Source: Neoarius graeffei (taxonomy: Eukaryota > Chordata > Actinopteri > Siluriformes > Ariidae). From it: a stretch of 64,000 nucleotides of DNA. The stretch's first letter is position 1. Each line of letters begins with the position of its first letter. The notes below the pieces were generated by a model. The model saw only the letters and a program-made list of their open reading frames with translations, was not told the DNA's origin and did not search any database. A program made the position numbers and the translations under genes. Positions 23,132-42,000 of the stretch are shown here, piece after piece. The stretch is taken from positions 101,069,963-101,133,962 of the forward strand of contig NC_083570.1 in NCBI RefSeq assembly GCF_027579695.1, given 5' to 3'.

Positions 23132-26100
23132 ACACTGATACACTACACACCAACACACCGATACACTACACACCACACACCGATACACCACACACCGATA
23201 CACTACACACCGCACACCGATACACCACACACCGATACACTACACACCACACACCGATACACCACACACCGATACACTACACACCAACACACCGATACAC
23301 TACACACCAACACACTACACACCACACACCGATACACCACACACCGATACACGATACACTACACACCAACACACCGATACACCACACACCGATACACTAC
23401 ACACCAACACACCGATACACTACACACCGATACACTACACACCGATACACTACACACCAACACACCGATACACCACACACCGATACACCGATACACTACA
23501 CACCAACACACTACACACCACACACCGATACACCACACACCGATACACGATACACTACACACCACACACCGATACACCACACACCGATACACTACACACC
23601 AACACACCGATACACTACACACCGATACACTACACACCGATACACTACACACCAACACACCGATACACCACACACCGATACACCGATACACTACACACCA
23701 ACACACTACACACCAACACACCGATACACTACACACCAACACACCGATACACTACACACCGATACACTACACACCAACACACCGATACACTACACACCAA
23801 CACACTACACACCAACACACTACACACCAACACACTACACACCAACACACCGATACACTACACACCAACACACTACACACCAACACACCGATACACTACA
23901 CACCAACACACTACACACCAACACACCGATACACTACACACCAACACACCGATACACTACACACCAACACACCGATACACTACACACCAACACACCGATA
24001 CACTACACACCAACACACCGATACACTACACACCAACACACTACACACCGATACACTACACACCAACACACCGATACACTACACACCAACACACTACACA
24101 CCAACACACCGATACACTACACACCAACACACCGATACACTACACACCAACACACTACACACCGATACACTACACACCAACACACCGATACACTACACAC
24201 CAACACACCGATACACTACACACCACACACCGATACACTACACACCACACACCGATACACTACACACCAACACACTACACACCACACACCGATACACTAC
24301 ACACCAACACACTACACACCAACACACCGATACACTACACACCAACACACTACACACCAACACACCGATACACTACACACCAACACACTACACACCACAC
24401 ACCGATACACTACACACCAACACACTACACACCACACACCGATACACTACACACCAACACACCGATACACTACACACCGATACACTACACACCAACACAC
24501 CGATACACTACACACCGATACACTACACACCGATACACTACACACCGATACACTACACACCAACACACCGATACACTACACACCACACACCGATACACTA
24601 CACACCGATACACTACACACCACACACCGATACACTACACACCAACACACTACACACCACACACCGATACACTACACACCAACACACCGATACACTACAC
24701 ACCAACACACCGATACACTACACACCAACACACCGATACACTACACACCGATACCCAACACACCGATACACTACACACCAACACACCGATACACTACACA
24801 CCAACACACCGATACACTACACACCAACACACCGATACACTACACACCACACACTACACACCAACACACCGATACACTACACACCAACACACTACACACC
24901 ACACACCGATACACTACACACCAACACACTATACACTACACACCAACACACTACACACCACACACCGATGCACTACACACCAACACACTACACACCGATA
25001 CACTACACACCAACACACTACACACGACACACCGATACACTACACACCAACACACTACACACCGATACACTACACACCAACACACCGATACACTACACAC
25101 CAACACACTACACACCGATACACTACACACCAACACACCGATACACTACACACCACACACCGATACACCACACACCGATACACTACACACCAACACACCG
25201 ATACACTACACACCGATACACTACACACCAACACACTACACACCACACACCGATACACCACACACCGATACACGATACACTACACACCAACACACTACAC
25301 ACCAACACACCGATACACCACACACCGATACACTCCACACCAACACACCGATACACTACACACCGATACACTACACACCGATACACTACACACCGACACA
25401 CCGATACACCACACACCGATACACCGATACACTACACACCAACACACTACACACCACACACCGATACACCACACACCGATACACGATACACTACACACCG
25501 ATACACCACACACCGATACACTACACACCTACACACCGATACACTACACACCGACACACTACACACCAACACACTACACACCACACACCGATACACTACA
25601 CACCAACACACTACACACCACACACCGATACACTACACACCAACACACTACACACCACACACCGATACACTACACACCAACACACTACACACCACACACC
25701 GATACACTACACACCGATACACTACACACCAACACACCGATACACTACACACCACACACCGATACACTACACACCACACACCGATACACTACACACCAAC
25801 ACACTACACACCACACACCGATACACTACACACCAACACACCGATACACTACACACCGATACACAACACACCGATACACTACACACCGACACACCGATAC
25901 ACTACACACCAACACACCGATACACTACACACCACACACCGATACACTACACACCACACACCGATACACCACACACCACACACCGATACACTACACACCG
26001 ATACACTACACACCAACACACCGATACACTACACACCAACACACTACACACCAACACACCGATACACTACACACCAACACACTACACACCACACACCGAT

Positions 26101-28560
26101 ACACTACACACCAACACACTACACACCACACACCGATACACTACACACCAACACACTACACACCACACACCGATACACTACACACCGACACACTACACAC
26201 CACACACCGATACACTACACACCAACACACTACACACCACACACCGATACACTACACACCAACACACCGATACACTACACACCGATACACTACACACCGA
26301 TACACTACACACCAACACACTACACACCAACACACCGATACACTACACACCAACACACTACACACCACACACCGATACACTACACACCAACACACTACAC
26401 ACCACACACCGATACACTACACACCAACACACTACACACCACACACCGATACACTACACACCAACACACTACACACCACACACCGATACACTACACACCA
26501 ACACACTACACACCACACACCGATACACTACACACCAACACACCGATACACTACACACCGATACACAACACACCGATACACTACACACCAACACACCACA
26601 CACCGATACACTACACACCAACACACCGATACACTACACACCAACACACCGATACACTACACACCACACACCGATACACTACACACCACACACCGATACA
26701 CCACACACCACACACCGATACACTACACACCGATACACTACACACCAACACACCGATACACTACACACCAACACACCGATACACTACACACCAACACACT
26801 ACACACCAACACACCGATACACTACACACCAACACACTACACACCACACACCGATACACTACACACCGACACACTACACACCACACACCGATACACTACA
26901 CACCAACACACTACACACCACACACCGATACACTACACACCAACACACTACACACCACACACCGATACACTACACACCGACACACTACACACCACACACC
27001 GATACACTACACACCAACACACTACACACCACACACCGATACACTACACACCAACACACCGATACACTACACACCAACACACCGATACACTACACACCAA
27101 CACACCACACACCGATACACTACACACCAACACACCACACACCGATACACTACACACCAACACACCACACACCGATACACTACACACCAACACACCACAC
27201 ACCGATACACTACACACCAACACACTACACACCGATACACTACACACCAACACACCACACACCGATACACTACACACCAACACACCACACACCGACACAC
27301 TACACACCAACACACCACACACCGACACACCACACACCGACACACTACACACCAACACACCACACACCGACACACCACACACCAACACACCACACACCGA
27401 CACACTACACACCGACACACCACACACCGACACACTACACACCGACACACCACACACCGACACACTACACACCACACACCGACACACCACACACCGACAC
27501 ACTACACACCGACACACCACACACCGACACACTACACACCACACACCGATACACTACACACCGACACACTACACACCACACACCGACACACTACACACCG
27601 ACACACTACACACCACACACCGACACACTACACACCAACACACTACACACCACACACCGACACACTACACACCGACACACTACACACCACACACCGACAC
27701 ACCACACACCGACACACTACACACCACACACCGATACACTACACACCGACACACTACACACCACACACCGATACACTACACACCAACACACTACACACCA
27801 CACACCGATACACTACACACCAACACACCGATACACTACACACCAACACACCACACACCGATACACTACACACCAACACACCACACACCGATACACTACA
27901 CACCAACACACTACACACCGATACACTACACACCAACACACCACACACCGATACACTACACACCAACACACCACACACCGACACACTACACACCGACACA
28001 CCACACACCGACACACTACACACCACACACCGACACACCACACACCGACACACTACACACCGACACACCACACACCGACACACTACACACCGACACACTA
28101 CACACCGACACACTACACACCGACACACTACACACCACACACCGACACACTACACACCGACACACTACACACCACACACCGACACACTACACACCGACAC
28201 ACTACACACCACACACCGACACACTACACACCAACACACTACACACCACACACCGACACACTACACACCGACACACTACACACCACACACCGACACACCA
28301 CACACCGACACACTACACACCGACACACTACACACCACACACCGATACACTACACACCAACACACTACACACCACACACCGATACACTACACACCAACAC
28401 ACCGATACACTACACACCAACACACCACACACCGATACACTACACACCAACACACCACACACCGATACACTACACACCAACACACTACACACCGATACAC
28501 TACACACCAACACACCACACACCGATACACTACACACCAACACACCACACACCGACACAC
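23132..28560 (+). repeat. Higher-order unit 4, with divergent right end
   Basis: It repeats the CCC variant (24753), GATGCAC (24967) and ACTCCACACC (25333), 5699-5716 bp after unit 3. The CAACAGACC marker is absent. Instead of returning to a GAT-rich unit end it continues into the GAC-type domain at about 28560, so its right boundary is approximate. Confidence 0.75.
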
Positions 28561-31500
28561 TACACACCGACACACCACACACCGACACACCACACACCGA
28601 CACACCACACACCGACACACTACACACCGACACACCACACACCGACACACTATACACCGACACACCACACACCGACACACCACACACCGACACACTACAC
28701 ACCGACACACCACACACCGACACACCACACACCGACACACCACACACCGACACACTACACACCGACACACCACACACCGACACACTACACACCGACACAC
28801 CACACACCGACACACTACACACCGACACACCACACACCGACACACTACACACCGACACACCACACACCGACACACCACACACCGACACACCACACACCGA
28901 CACACTACACACCGACACACCACACACCGACACACTACACACCGACACACCACACACCGACACACCACACACCGACACACCACACACCGACACACCACAC
29001 ACCGACACACTACACACCACACACCGACACACCACACACCGACACACTACACACCGACACACCACACACCGATACACTACACACCGACACACCACACACC
29101 GACACACCACACACCGACACACCGACACACTACACACCGACACACTACACACCGACACACCACACACCGACACACCACACACCGACACACCACACACCGA
29201 CACACCACACACCGACACACCACACACCGACACACCACACACCGACACACTACACACCGACACACCACACACCGATACACTACACACCGACACACCACAC
29301 ACCGACACACCACACACCGACACACTACACACCGACACACCACACACCGACACACCACACACCGACACACCACACACCGACACACCACACACCGACACAC
29401 CACACACCACACACCGACACACCACACACCGACACACCACACACCGACACACCACACACCGACACACTACACACCGACACACTACACACCGACACACCAC
29501 ACACCGACACACCACACACCGACACACCACACACCGACACACCACACACCGACACACCACACACCGACACACCACACACCGACACACCACACACCGACAC
29601 ACTACACACCACACACCGACACACCACACACCGACACACTACACACCGACACACCACACACCGATACACCACACACCGACACACCACACACCGATACACT
29701 ACACACCGACACACCACACACCGACACACTACACACCGACACACTACACACCGACACACCACACACCGACACACCACACACCGACACACCACACACCGAC
29801 ACACCACACACCGACACACCACACACCGACACACCACACACCGACACACCACACACCGACACACCACACACCGACACACCACACACCGACACACCACACA
29901 CCGACACACCACACACCACACACCGACACACCACACACCGACACACTACACACCGACACACCACACACCGACACACCACACACCGATACACTACACACCG
30001 ACACACTACACACCGACACACCACACACCGACACACTACACACCGACACACTACACACCGACACACTACACACCACACACCGACACACCACACACCGACA
30101 CACTACACACCGACACACCACACACCGACACACTACACACCGACACACCACACACCGACACACCACACACCGACACACCACACACCGACACACCACACAC
30201 CGACACACCACACACCGACACACCACACACCGACACACCACACACCGACACACCACACACCGACACACCACACACCGACACACCACACACCGACACACCA
30301 CACACCGACACACCACACACCGACACACCACACACCGACACACCACACACCACACACCGACACACCACACACCGACACACCACACACCGACACACCACAC
30401 ACCGACACACCACACACCGACACACCACACACCGACACACCACACACCGACACACCACACACCGACACACCACACACCGACACACCACACACCGACACAC
30501 CACACACCGACACACCACACACCGACACACCACACACCGACACACCACACACCGACACACCACACACCGACACACTACACACCGACACACCACACACCGA
30601 CACACCACACACCGACACACCACACACCGACACACCACACACCGACACACCACACACCGACACACCACACACCGACACACCACACACCACACACCGACAC
30701 ACCACACACCGACACACTACACACCGACACACCACACACCGACACACCACACACCGATACACTACACACCGACACACTACACACCACACACCGACACACT
30801 ACACACCGACACACTACACACCACACACCGACACACTACACACCGACACACTACACACCACACACCGATACACTACACACCAACACACTACACACCACAC
30901 ACCGATACACTACACACCAACACACCGATACACTACACACCAACACACCGATACACTACACACCAACACACCGATACACTACACACCAACACACCACACA
31001 CCGATACACTACACACCAACACACCACACACCGATACACTACACACCAACACACCACACACCGATACACTACACACCAACACACCACACACCGATACACT
31101 ACACACCGACACACCACACACCGACACACCACACACCGACACACTACACACCGACACACCACACACCACACACCGACACACTACACACCGACACACCACA
31201 CACCGACACACTACACACCGACACACCACACACCGACACACTACACACCGACACACCACACACCGACACACTACACACCGACACACCACACACCGACACA
31301 CTACACACCGACACACCACACACCGACACACTACACACCGACACACCACACACCGACACACCACACACCGACACACTACACACCACACACCGACACACCA
31401 CACACCGACACACCACACACCGACACACTACACACCGACACACCACACACCGACACACTACACACCACACACCGACACACCACACACCGACACACCACAC

Positions 31501-34500
31501 ACCGACACACCACACACCGACACACCACACACCGACACACCACACACCGACACACCACACACCGATACACTACACACCGACACACCACACACCGACACAC
31601 CACACACCGATACACCACACACCGATACACCACACACCGACACACCACACACCGACACACCACACACCGACACACCACACACCGACACACCACACACCGA
31701 CACACCACACACCGACACACTACACACCACACACCGACACACCACACACCGACACACCACACACCGACACACCACACACCGACACACCACACACCGACAC
31801 ACCACACACCGACACACCACACACCACACACCGACACACCACACACCGACACACCACACACCGACACACCACACACCGATACACCACACACCGACACACC
31901 ACACACCGATACACCACACACCGACACACCACACACCGACACACCACACACCGACACACCACACACCGACACACCACACACCGACACACCACACACCGAC
32001 ACACCACACACCGACACACCACACACCGACACACCACACACCGACACACCACACACCACACACCGACACACCACACACCGACACACTACACACCGACACA
32101 CCACACACCGACACACCACACACCGATACACTACACACCGACACACTACACACCACACACCGACACACTACACACCGACACACTACACACCACACACCGA
32201 CACACTACACACCGACACACTACACACCACACACCGATACACTACACACCAACACACTACACACCACACACCGATACACTACACACCAACACACCGATAC
32301 ACTACACACCAACACACCGATACACTACACACCAACACACCGATACACTACACACCAACACACCACACACCGATACACTACACACCAACACACCACACAC
32401 CGATACACTACACACCAACACACCACACACCGATACACTACACACCAACACACTACACACCGATACACTACACACCAACACACCACACACCGATACACTA
32501 CACACCAACACACCACACACCGACACACTACACACCAACACACCACACACCGACACACCACACACCAATACACCACACACCGACACACTACACACCGACA
32601 CACCACACACCGACACACTACACACCGACACACCACACACCGACACACTACACACCGACACACCACACACCGACACACTACACACCGACACACCACACAC
32701 CGACACACTACACACCGACACACCACACACCGACACACTACACACCGACACACCACACACCGACACACTACACACCGACACACCACACACCGACACACCA
32801 CACACCGACACACCACACACCGACACACCGACACACCACACACCGACACACCACACACCGACACACCACACACCGACACACCACACACCGACACACTACA
32901 CACCGACACACCACACACCGACACACTACACACCACACACCGACACACCACACACCGACACACCACACACCGACACACCACACACCGACACACCACACAC
33001 CGACACACCACACACCGATACACTACACACCGACACACCACACACCGACACACCACACACCGACACACCACACACCGACACACCACACACCGACACACCA
33101 CACACCGACACACCACACACCGACACACCACACACCGACACACCACACACCGACACACCACACACCGACACACTACACACCACACACCGACACACCACAC
33201 ACCGACACACTACACACCGACACACCACACACCGACACACTACACACCGACACACCACACACCGACACACTACACACCACACACCGATACACTACACACC
33301 GACACACTACACACCACACACCGACACACTACACACCGACACACTACACACCACACACCGACACACTACACACCGACACACTACACACCACACACCGACA
33401 CACTACACACCGACACACTACACACCACACACCGACACACCACACACCGACACACTACACACCACACACCGATACACTACACACCGACACACTACACACC
33501 ACACACCGATACACTACACACCGACACACTACACACCACACACCGATACACTACACACCAACACACCGATACACTACACACCAACACACCACACACCGAT
33601 ACACTACACACCAACACACCACACACCGATACACTACACACCACACACCGATACACTACACACCGACACACTACACACCACACACCGATACACTACACAC
33701 CGACACACTACACACCACACACCGATACACTACACACCAACACACCGATACACTACACACCAACACACCACACACCGATACACTACACACCAACACACCA
33801 CACACCGATACACCACACACCGACACACCACACACCGACACACCACACACCGACACACCGACACACCGACACACCACACACCGACACACCACACACCGAC
33901 ACACCGACACACCACACACCGACACACCACACACCGACACACCACACACCGACACACCACACACCGACACACCTCACACCGACACACCACACACCGACAC
34001 ACCACACACCGACACACCGACACACCACACACCGACACACCACACACCGACACACCACACACCGACACACCACACACCGACACACCACACACCGACACAC
34101 CACACACCGACACACCACACACCGACACACCACACACCGACACACCACACACCGACACACCACACACCGACACACCACACACCGACACACCACACACCGA
34201 CACACCACACACCGACACACCACACACCGACACACCACACACCGACACACCACACACCGACACACCACACACCGACACACCACACACCGATACACCACAC
34301 ACCGACACACCACACACCGACACACTACACACCGACACACCACACACCGACACACTACACACCACACACCGACACACCACACACCGACACACTACACACC
34401 GACACACCACACACCGACACACCACACACCGACACACCACACACCGACACACCACACACCGACACACCACACACCGATACACTACACACCGACACACCAC

Positions 34501-36360
34501 ACACCGACACACTACACACCGACACACCACACACCGACACACTACACACCACACACCGACACACCACACACCGACACACCACACACCGACACACCACACA
34601 CCGACACACTACACACCGACACACCACACACCGACACACTACACACCACACACCGACACACCACACACCGACACACCACACACCGACACACCACACACCG
34701 ACACACCACACACCGACACACTACACACCGACACACCACACACCGACACACCACACACCGACACACCACACACCGACACACCACACACCGACACACCACA
34801 CACCGATACACTACACACCGACACACCACACACCGACACACTACACACCGACACACCACACACCGACACACTACACACCACACACCGACACACCACACAC
34901 CGACACACCACACACCGACACACCACACACCGACACACTACACACCGACACACCACACACCGACACACTACACACCACACACCGACACACCACACACCGA
35001 CACACCACACACCGACACACCACACACCGACACACCACACACCGACACACCACACACCGACACACCACACACCGACACACCACACACCGACACACCACAC
35101 ACCGACACACCACACACCGACACACCACACACCGACACACCACACACCGACACACCACACACCGACACACCGACACACCACACACCGACACACCACACAC
35201 CGACACACCACACACCGACACACCACACACCGACACACCTCACACCGACACACCACACACCGACACACCACACACCGACACACCGACACACCGACACACC
35301 ACACACCGACACACCACACACCGACACACCACACACCGACACACCACACACCGACACACCACACACCGACACACCACACACCGACACACCACACACCGAC
35401 ACACCACACACCGACACACCACACACCGACACACCACACACCGACACACCACACACCGACACACCACACACCGACACACCACACACCGACACACCACACA
35501 CCGACACACTACACACCACACACCGATACACTACACACCGACACACTACACACCACACACCGATACACTACACACCGACACACTACACACCACACACCGA
35601 TACACTACACACCAACACACCGATACACTACACACCAACACACCACACACCGATACACTACACACCAACACACCACACACCGATACACTACACACCGATA
35701 CACTACACACCAACACACTACACACCGATACACTACACACCGACACACCACACACCGACACACCACACACCGACACACCACACACCGACACACCACACAC
35801 CGACACACCACACACCACACACCACACACCGACACACCACCACACCACACACCGACACACGACACACCGACACACTACACACCACACACCGACACACTAC
35901 ACACCGACACACTACACACCACACACCGACACACCACACACCGACACACCACACACCGACACACCACACACCGACACACCACACACCGACACACCACACA
36001 CCGACACACCACACACCGACACACCGACACACCGACACACCACACACCGACACACCACACACCGACACACCACACACCGACACACCACACACCGACACAC
36101 CACACACCGACACACCACACACCGACACACCACACACCGACACACCGACACACCACACACCGACACACCACACACCGACACACCACACACCGACACACCA
36201 CACACCGACACACCACACACCGACACACCACACACCGACACACCACACACCGACACACCACACACCGACACACCACACACCGACACACCGACACACCACA
36301 CACCGACACACCACACACCGACACACCACACACCGACACACCACCACACCACACACCGAC
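28561..36360 (+). repeat. Middle domain: GACACACCACACACC monomers with GAT/AAC islands
   Basis: GACACACCACACACC dominates, alternating in places with GACACACTACACACC at an exact 30-bp period (31190-31370, 32580-32790). GAT/AAC islands return at about 30870-31100, 32240-32560, 33540-33800 and 35520-35740. The rare variant ACCTCACACC marks 33971 and 35238. Confidence 0.9.
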
Positions 36361-36716
36361 ACACGACACACCGCACACCGACACACCGCACACCGACACA
36401 CCGCACACCGACACACCACACACCGACACACCACACACCGACACACCACACACCGACACACCACACACCGACACACCACACACCGACACACCACACACCG
36501 ACACACCACACACCGACACACCACACACCGACACACCACACACCGACACACCACACACCGACACACCACACACCGACACACCACACACCGACACACCACA
36601 CACCGACACACCACACACCGACACACCACACACCGACACACTACACACCACACACCGATACACTACACACCGACACACTACACACCACACACCGATACAC
36701 TACACACCGACACACT
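35585..36716 (+). repeat. 1.13-kb tandem duplication, copy 1
   Basis: A GAT/AAC island followed by GAC monomers, a triple ACACACC run, the interruption ACCACCACACC (about 35837) and the junction CACACGACACACC. The same order starts again 1132 bp downstream. Confidence 0.8.
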
Positions 36717-37848
36717 ACACACCACACACCGATACACTACACACCAACACACCGATACACTACACACCAACACACCACACACCGATACACTACACACCAA
36801 CACACCACACACCGATACACTACACACCGATACACTACACACCAACACACTACACACCGATACACTACACACCGACACACCACACACCGACACACCACAC
36901 ACCGACACACCACACACCGACACACCACACACCGACACACCACACACCACACACCACACACCGACACACCACCACACCACACACCGACACACGACACACC
37001 GACACACTACACACCACACACCGACACACTACACACCGACACACTACACACCACACACCGACACACCACACACCGACACACCACACACCGACACACCACA
37101 CACCGACACACCACACACCGACACACCACACACCGACACACCACACACCGACACACCACACACCGACACACCACACACCGACACACCGACACACCGACAC
37201 ACCACACACCGACACACCACACACCGACACACCACACACCGACACACCACACACCGACACACCACACACCGACACACCACACACCGACACACCACACACC
37301 ACACACCGACACACCACACACCGACACACCACACACCGACACACCACACACCGACACACCACACACCGACACACCACACACCGACACACCACACACCGAC
37401 ACACCACACACCGACACACCACACACCGACACACCACACACCGACACACCGACACACCACACACCGACACACCACACACCGACACACCACACACCGACAC
37501 ACCACCACACCACACACCGACACACGACACACCGCACACCGACACACCGCACACCGACACACCGCACACCGACACACCGCACACCGACACACCGCACACC
37601 GACACACCGCACACCGACACACCGCACACCGACACACCGCACACCGACACACCGCACACCGACACACCGCACACCGACACACCACACACCGACACACCCA
37701 CACACCGACACACCACACACCGACACACCACACACCGACACACCACACACCACACACCGACACACTACACACCAACACACCGATACACTACACACCAACA
37801 CACCACACACCGATACACTACACACCAACACACCACACACCGATACAC
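36717..37848 (+). repeat. 1.13-kb tandem duplication, copy 2
   Basis: Repeats the left part of copy 1 base for base as far as I can follow (36717 to about 37012, including ACCACCACACC at 36969). It then differs in monomer number and carries a longer GACACACCGCACACC run (37531-37680). Confidence 0.75.
37531..37680 (+). repeat. GACACACCGCACACC sub-array, about 10 units
   Basis: Monomers carry G instead of A at position 9, giving a second CpG per unit. The run follows directly on the junction CACACGACACACC. A 3-unit version sits at 36373-36415. Confidence 0.9.
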
Positions 37849-39958
37849 TACACACCACACACCACACACCGATACACCACACACCGACACACTACACACC
37901 GACACACTACACACCACACACCGACACACCACACACCGACACACCACACACCGACACACCACACACCGACACACCACACACCGACACACCACACACCGAC
38001 ACACCACACACCGATACACTACACACCGACACACCACACACCGACACACTACACACCGACACACCACACACCGACACACTACACACCACACACCGACACA
38101 CCACACACCGACACACCACACACCGACACACCACACACCGACACACTACACACCGACACACCACACACCGACACACCACACACCGACACACCACACACCG
38201 ACACACCACACACCGACACACCACACACCGATACACTACACACCGACACACCACACACCGACACACTACACACCGACACACCACACACCGACACACTACA
38301 CACCACACACCGACACACCACACACCGACACACCACACACCGACACACCACACACCGACACACTACACACCGACACACCACACACCGACACACTACACAC
38401 CACACACCGACACACCACACACCGACACACCACACACCGACACACCACACACCGACACACCACACACCGACACACCACACACCGACACACCACACACCGA
38501 CACACCACACACCGACACACCACACACCGACACACCACACACCGACACACCACACACCGACACACCACACACCGACACACCGACACACCACACACCGACA
38601 CACCACACACCGACACACCACACACCGACACACCACACACCGACACACCTCACACCGACACACCACACACCGACACACCACACACCGACACACCGACACA
38701 CCACACACCGACACACCACACACCGACACACCACACACCGACACACCACACACCGACACACCACACACCGACACACCACACACCGACACACCACACACCG
38801 ACACACCACACACCGACACACCACACACCGACACACCACACACCGACACACCACACACCGACACACCACACACCGACACACCACACACCGACACACCACA
38901 CACCGACACACCACACACCGACACACCACACACCACACACCGACACACCACACACCGACACACCACACACCGACACACCACACACCGACACACCACACAC
39001 CGACACACCACACACCGACACACCACACACCGACACACCACACACCGACACACCACACACCGACACACCACACACCGACACACCACACACCGACACACCA
39101 CACACCGACACACCACACACCGACACACCACACACCACACACCGACACACCACACACCGACACACCACACACCGACACACCACACACCGACACACCACAC
39201 ACCGACACACTACACACCACACACCGACACACCACACACCGACACACCACACACCGACACACCACACACCGACACACCACACACCGACACACCACACACC
39301 GACACACCACACACCGACACACCACACACCGACACACCACACACCGACACACCACACACCGACACACCACACACCGACACACCACACACCGACACACCAC
39401 ACACCGACACACCACACACCGACACACCACACACCGACACACCACACACCGACACACCACACACCACACACCGACACACCACACACCGACACACCACACA
39501 CCGACACACCACACACCGACACACCACACACCGACACACCGACACACCACACACCGACACACCACACACCGACACACCACACACCGACACACCACACACC
39601 GACACACCACACACCGACACACCACACACCGACACACCACACACCGACACACCACACACCGACACACCACACACCGACACACCACCACACCACACACCGA
39701 CACACGACACACCGCACACCGACACACCGCACACCGACACACCGCACACCGACACACCGCACACCGACACACCGCACACCGACACACCGCACACCGACAC
39801 ACCGCACACCGACACACCGCACACCGACACACCGCACACCGACACACCACACACCGACACACCACACACCGACACACCACACACCGACACACCACACACC
39901 GACACACCACACACCGACACACCACACACCGACACACCACACACCACACACCGACACA
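37765..39958 (+). repeat. 2.2-kb tandem duplication, copy 1
   Basis: Starts with a GAT/AAC island, then GACACACC runs, the variant ACCTCACACC (T at 38650), an ACCACCACACC interruption (39681) and a CGC-type array (39712-39850). The same series of landmarks starts again at about 39959. Confidence 0.75.
39712..39850 (+). repeat. GACACACCGCACACC sub-array, about 9 units
   Basis: Same monomer variant and same upstream junction as the run at 37531; it is the equivalent array in the next duplicated block. Confidence 0.9.
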
Positions 39959-42000
39959 CTACACACCAACACACCGATACACTACACACCAACACACCAC
40001 ACACCGATACACTACACACCAACACACCACACACCGATACACTACACACCACACACCACACACCGATACACCACACACCGACACACTACACACCGACACA
40101 CTACACACCACACACCGACACACCACACACCGACACACCACACACCGACACACCACACACCGACACACCACACACCGACACACCACACACCGACACACCA
40201 CACACCGATACACTACACACCGACACACCACACACCGACACACTACACACCGACACACCACACACCGACACACTACACACCACACACCGACACACCACAC
40301 ACCGACACACTACACACCGACACACCACACACCGACACACCACACACCGACACACCACACACCGACACACCACACACCGACACACCACACACCGATACAC
40401 TACACACCGACACACCACACACCGACACACTACACACCGACACACCACACACCGACACACTACACACCACACACCGACACACCACACACCGACACACCAC
40501 ACACCGACACACCACACACCGACACACTACACACCGACACACCACACACCGACACACTACACACCACACACCGACACACCACACACCGACACACCACACA
40601 CCGACACACCACACACCGACACACCACACACCGACACACCACACACCGACACACCACACACCGACACACCACACACCGACACACCACACACCGACACACC
40701 ACACACCGACACACCACACACCGACACACCACACACCGACACACCGACACACCACACACCGACACACCACACACCGACACACCACACACCGACACACCAC
40801 ACACCGACACACCTCACACCGACACACCACACACCGACACACCACACACCGACACACCGACACACCACACACCGACACACCACACACCGACACACCACAC
40901 ACCGACACACCACACACCGACACACCACACACCGACACACCACACACCGACACACCACACACCGACACACCACACACCGACACACCACACACCGACACAC
41001 CACACACCGACACACCACACACCGACACACCACACACCGACACACCACACACCGACACACCACACACCGACACACCACACACCGACACACCACACACCGA
41101 CACACCACACACCGACACACCACACACCGACACACCACACACCACACACCGACACACCACACACCGACACACCACACACCGACACACCACACACCGACAC
41201 ACCACACACCGACACACCACACACCGACACACCACACACCGACACACCACACACCGACACACCACACACCGACACACCACACACCGACACACCACACACC
41301 GACACACCACACACCGACACACCACACACCGACACACCACACACCGACACACCACACACCACACACCGACACACCACACACCGACACACCACACACCGAC
41401 ACACCACACACCGACACACCACACACCGACACACTACACACCACACACCGACACACCACACACCGACACACCACACACCGACACACCACACACCGACACA
41501 CCACACACCGACACACCACACACCGACACACCACACACCGACACACCACACACCGACACACCACACACCGACACACCACACACCGACACACCACACACCG
41601 ACACACCACACACCGACACACCACACACCGACACACCACACACCGACACACCACACACCACACACCGACACACCACACACCGACACACCACACACCGACA
41701 CACCACACACCGACACACCACACACCGACACACCGACACACCACACACCGACACACCACACACCGACACACCACACACCGACACACCACACACCGACACA
41801 CCACACACCGACACACCACACACCGACACACCACACACCGACACACCACACACCACACACCGACACACCACACACCGACACACCACACACCGACACACCA
41901 CACACCGACACACCACACACCGACACACCACACACCGACACACCACACACCGACACACTACACACCACACACCGACACACCACACACCGACACACCACAC
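39959..42000 (+). repeat. 2.2-kb tandem duplication, copy 2
   Basis: It follows copy 1 with an offset of 2164-2194 bp; ACCTCACACC recurs with T at 40814. Similarity fades into uniform GACACACCACACACC after about 41.4 kb, so the right limit is approximate. Confidence 0.65.

Larger units (their letters stand above)
9584..28560 (+). repeat. Left domain of the satellite: GAT- and AAC-type monomers
   Basis: GATACACTACACACC units mix with 8-bp AACACACC, 15-bp AACACACTACACACC and 7-bp ACACACC units. GAC-type monomers appear only in patches (about 14100-15330, 21480-22700, 27290-28330). The domain is organised into the roughly 5.64-kb higher-order units listed next. Confidence 0.9.

Noticed and set aside
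19269..23138. Open frame of 1,289 codons
   Set aside because: Same satellite artefact; the ATG is the GATGCAC variant of one monomer and the stop is the CACTGATAC variant.
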